Shown here: in pieces, positions 16,128 through 17,036 of the stretch
Position numbering within the stretch: position 1 is the stretch's first letter
Layout of the letters: each line of letters begins with the position of its first letter
The notes under the pieces: model-generated
The model's database searches: none
What the model was told of the DNA's origin: nothing
Seen by the model: the letters and a program-made list of their open reading frames with translations, nothing else
From: Deltaproteobacteria bacterium
GTDB lineage: Bacteria; Desulfobacterota; Binatia; Binatales; Binataceae
NCBI GenBank assembly: GCA_021799555.1
Contig: JAJZAG010000039.1
Location: 1 to 17,036, forward strand
Direction: 5' to 3'
Length of the DNA: 17,036 bases
Program-made: the position numbers and the translations under genes

Positions 16128-16484
16128 CTAGCCGTGTTTGGCGCGGATGAGCAGCTCGAAGGTGACGTTGATGTTTTCCGTCACGGTGTCGTGAAACATC
16201 TTCGTCAGTTCGGCGTCGTCGGTCGGCATCGGCATCGCGCGCAAAATCGCCAGACTGCTTTCGTGCAGGCGCTCCACGAACCCCGACGGCTCGGCTGAGA
16301 GTTTAGCAACCTCCCCTGCCAGCGCCGCGAACGCGATATTGGTCGCGACCAGTTGCAACGCCTGCTGCGAGATCATCTCGGCCATTTCTTGGTCGAACTC
16401 GGAAACGTCGTCTTCGGCCTCGTCCGCCTGGCCTCCGGGCAGAATCAGTTGCGGACCTTTGTGCTCGCGAACCTTACGGGACAT
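16128..16484 (-). CDS. small protein of unknown function
   Basis: This 118-residue soluble protein is not recognised. It starts with a basic segment (MSRKVREHKG), continues through an acidic linker (EAEDDVSEFDQEM, about 23-35), and then appears mainly alpha-helical to the end, with amphipathic stretches around 34-65 and 68-115. There is no signal peptide, membrane segment, cysteine or metal motif. ATG 16484 is strongly supported by GAGGAG five bases upstream; the frame stays open to 16610, but that extension has no such site and is arginine/alanine-rich, as expected for chance GC-rich sequence. It follows the mobA-like gene on the same strand after 133 bases, so co-transcription is possible. 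That spacing does not establish a link to molybdenum cofactor metabolism. Confidence 0.7.
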   Translation of the reverse strand: MSRKVREHKGPQLILPGGQADEAEDDVSEFDQEMAEMISQQALQLVATNIAFAALAGEVAKLSAEPSGFVERLHESSLAILRAMPMPTDDAELTKMFHDTVTENINVTFELLIRAKHG

Positions 16485-16617
16485 AGGTACTCCTCGGATG
16501 GCGCGTCGGTTTGGCATCACAATGCGCGGCGTCGCGCCATGCTCTCGCGTCGCGCGCGCTAGTGCAAGCCGCAAACGCGCGCACGGTGCGGCGAACAGCC
16601 CGGCGATCAAATGCCGC

Positions 16618-17036
16618 TCAGCGCATCAAGGCGCGGGCGCGTACATAATCTTCGGGAGTGTTGAGGTTGAAGAAGCTGCGCAATTCGGGATCGAGCGCGC
16701 GAAGTTCATTTTCGGATATTTCGAGTGCATCGACCGCACCGGCGATCGCACTCAGGCGGCGCTCCCCGCGCGCGAGCATCGCACGCAACGCCGCGGCGCA
16801 TCGCCGCCGGTAAACCGCGTGCAGCGGTTGCAACTTTCCGCCCACGATCGGAATGACCGCGTCGCATCCGCCGAGCCGCCCGCATAGCGCCGCGATCACT
16901 CGCGCGTCGAGCATCGGAAGATCGCACGAACACGCGAACGCTGCATCGGCGCGAATCGCGTCAAGACCCCGCGCGAGCGCCGTCACCGGACCTTCATAGT
17001 CGATCTCGTCGAATACGACCCGCGCCTTCGATGACG
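16618..17036 (-). CDS. mobA: molybdenum cofactor guanylyltransferase, 3' part (cut by window edge)
   Basis: The C-terminal 138 or so residues of a MobA-like nucleotidyltransferase are visible; the reading frame stays open to the end of the window, so the N-terminal GTP-binding GGxSxRMGxDK loop lies outside. MobA joins GMP to molybdopterin in the cytoplasm. Visible marks are DYEGPVTALARGLDAI (matching the family's GPLAG segment), SCDLPMLDARVIAAL with the metal-binding aspartate, the substrate-side GGKLQPLHAVYRR, and the C-terminal FFNLNTPEDYVRA. A GTG at 16986 falls inside the GP-V-TALARG motif and is not a real start. Related nucleotidyltransferases such as MocA or CofC share parts of this fold, but the NLNTPEDY ending favours MobA. 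Its partner genes are not in view. Confidence 0.85.
   Translation of the reverse strand, partial: SSKARVVFDEIDYEGPVTALARGLDAIRADAAFACSCDLPMLDARVIAALCGRLGGCDAVIPIVGGKLQPLHAVYRRRCAAALRAMLARGERRLSAIAGAVDALEISENELRALDPELRSFFNLNTPEDYVRARALMR

Noticed and set aside
15852..16298. 148-codon plus-strand frame across the gcvPB 3' end and the following gap
   Set aside because: It starts inside gcvPB, has no ribosome binding site, runs antisense into the supported 118-residue gene and shows no domain.
16485..16610. N-terminal extension of the 118-residue unknown protein
   Set aside because: The extra 42 residues are arginine/alanine-rich without a ribosome binding site, whereas the internal ATG has GAGGAG at ideal spacing.

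Overview
This is a GC-rich bacterial chromosome segment with dense gene packing and a strong G/C preference at third codon positions, which produces many long false ORFs in other frames. Two predicted lipoproteins point to a Gram-negative cell. The split glycine decarboxylase (GcvPA plus GcvPB), a RecD2-type helicase and the overall composition would suit an environmental lineage such as Binatota or a former deltaproteobacterial group. That placement is a weak inference, because no rRNA or other marker gene is present. No phage, transposon, CRISPR array, tRNA or rRNA was found.

Layout from left to right. A small lipoprotein gene (minus) diverges from a Yip1-family membrane protein (plus), across 233 bases that hold three hairpins. 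Yip1 is followed 25 bases later by a secreted type-B carboxylesterase with a complete Ser/Glu/His triad. Then come three minus-strand genes: a PEGA-domain lipoprotein with its own sigma70-like promoter, a RecD2-type helicase, and a MATE efflux transporter lying just upstream of the helicase, probably as one unit. A plus-strand GT39-like membrane glycosyltransferase meets a minus-strand KimA-like potassium transporter tail to tail, with the stop codons overlapping by 4 bases.

The core of the window is a one-carbon cluster. folD (minus) diverges from gcvT-gcvPA-gcvPB (plus). The glycine cleavage T and P proteins yield 5,10-methylene-tetrahydrofolate, and FolD converts it to 10-formyl-tetrahydrofolate. 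The usual gcvH gene is absent between gcvT and gcvPA. The folD/gcvT intergenic region carries a perfect 9-base inverted repeat lying over the predicted folD -10 box and the candidate gcvT -35 box, so it is a good candidate for a shared operator.

The right end holds a 226-base non-coding stretch with a degenerate palindromic repeat, a small conserved-looking protein of unknown function (minus), and the 3' part of a mobA-like molybdenum cofactor guanylyltransferase gene (minus) cut by the window edge.

I found no clearly new multi-gene system. The points most worth following up are the dyad between folD and gcvT, the potassium-binding residues in a protein that would normally be called an amino acid permease, and the gcvH-less glycine cleavage operon.
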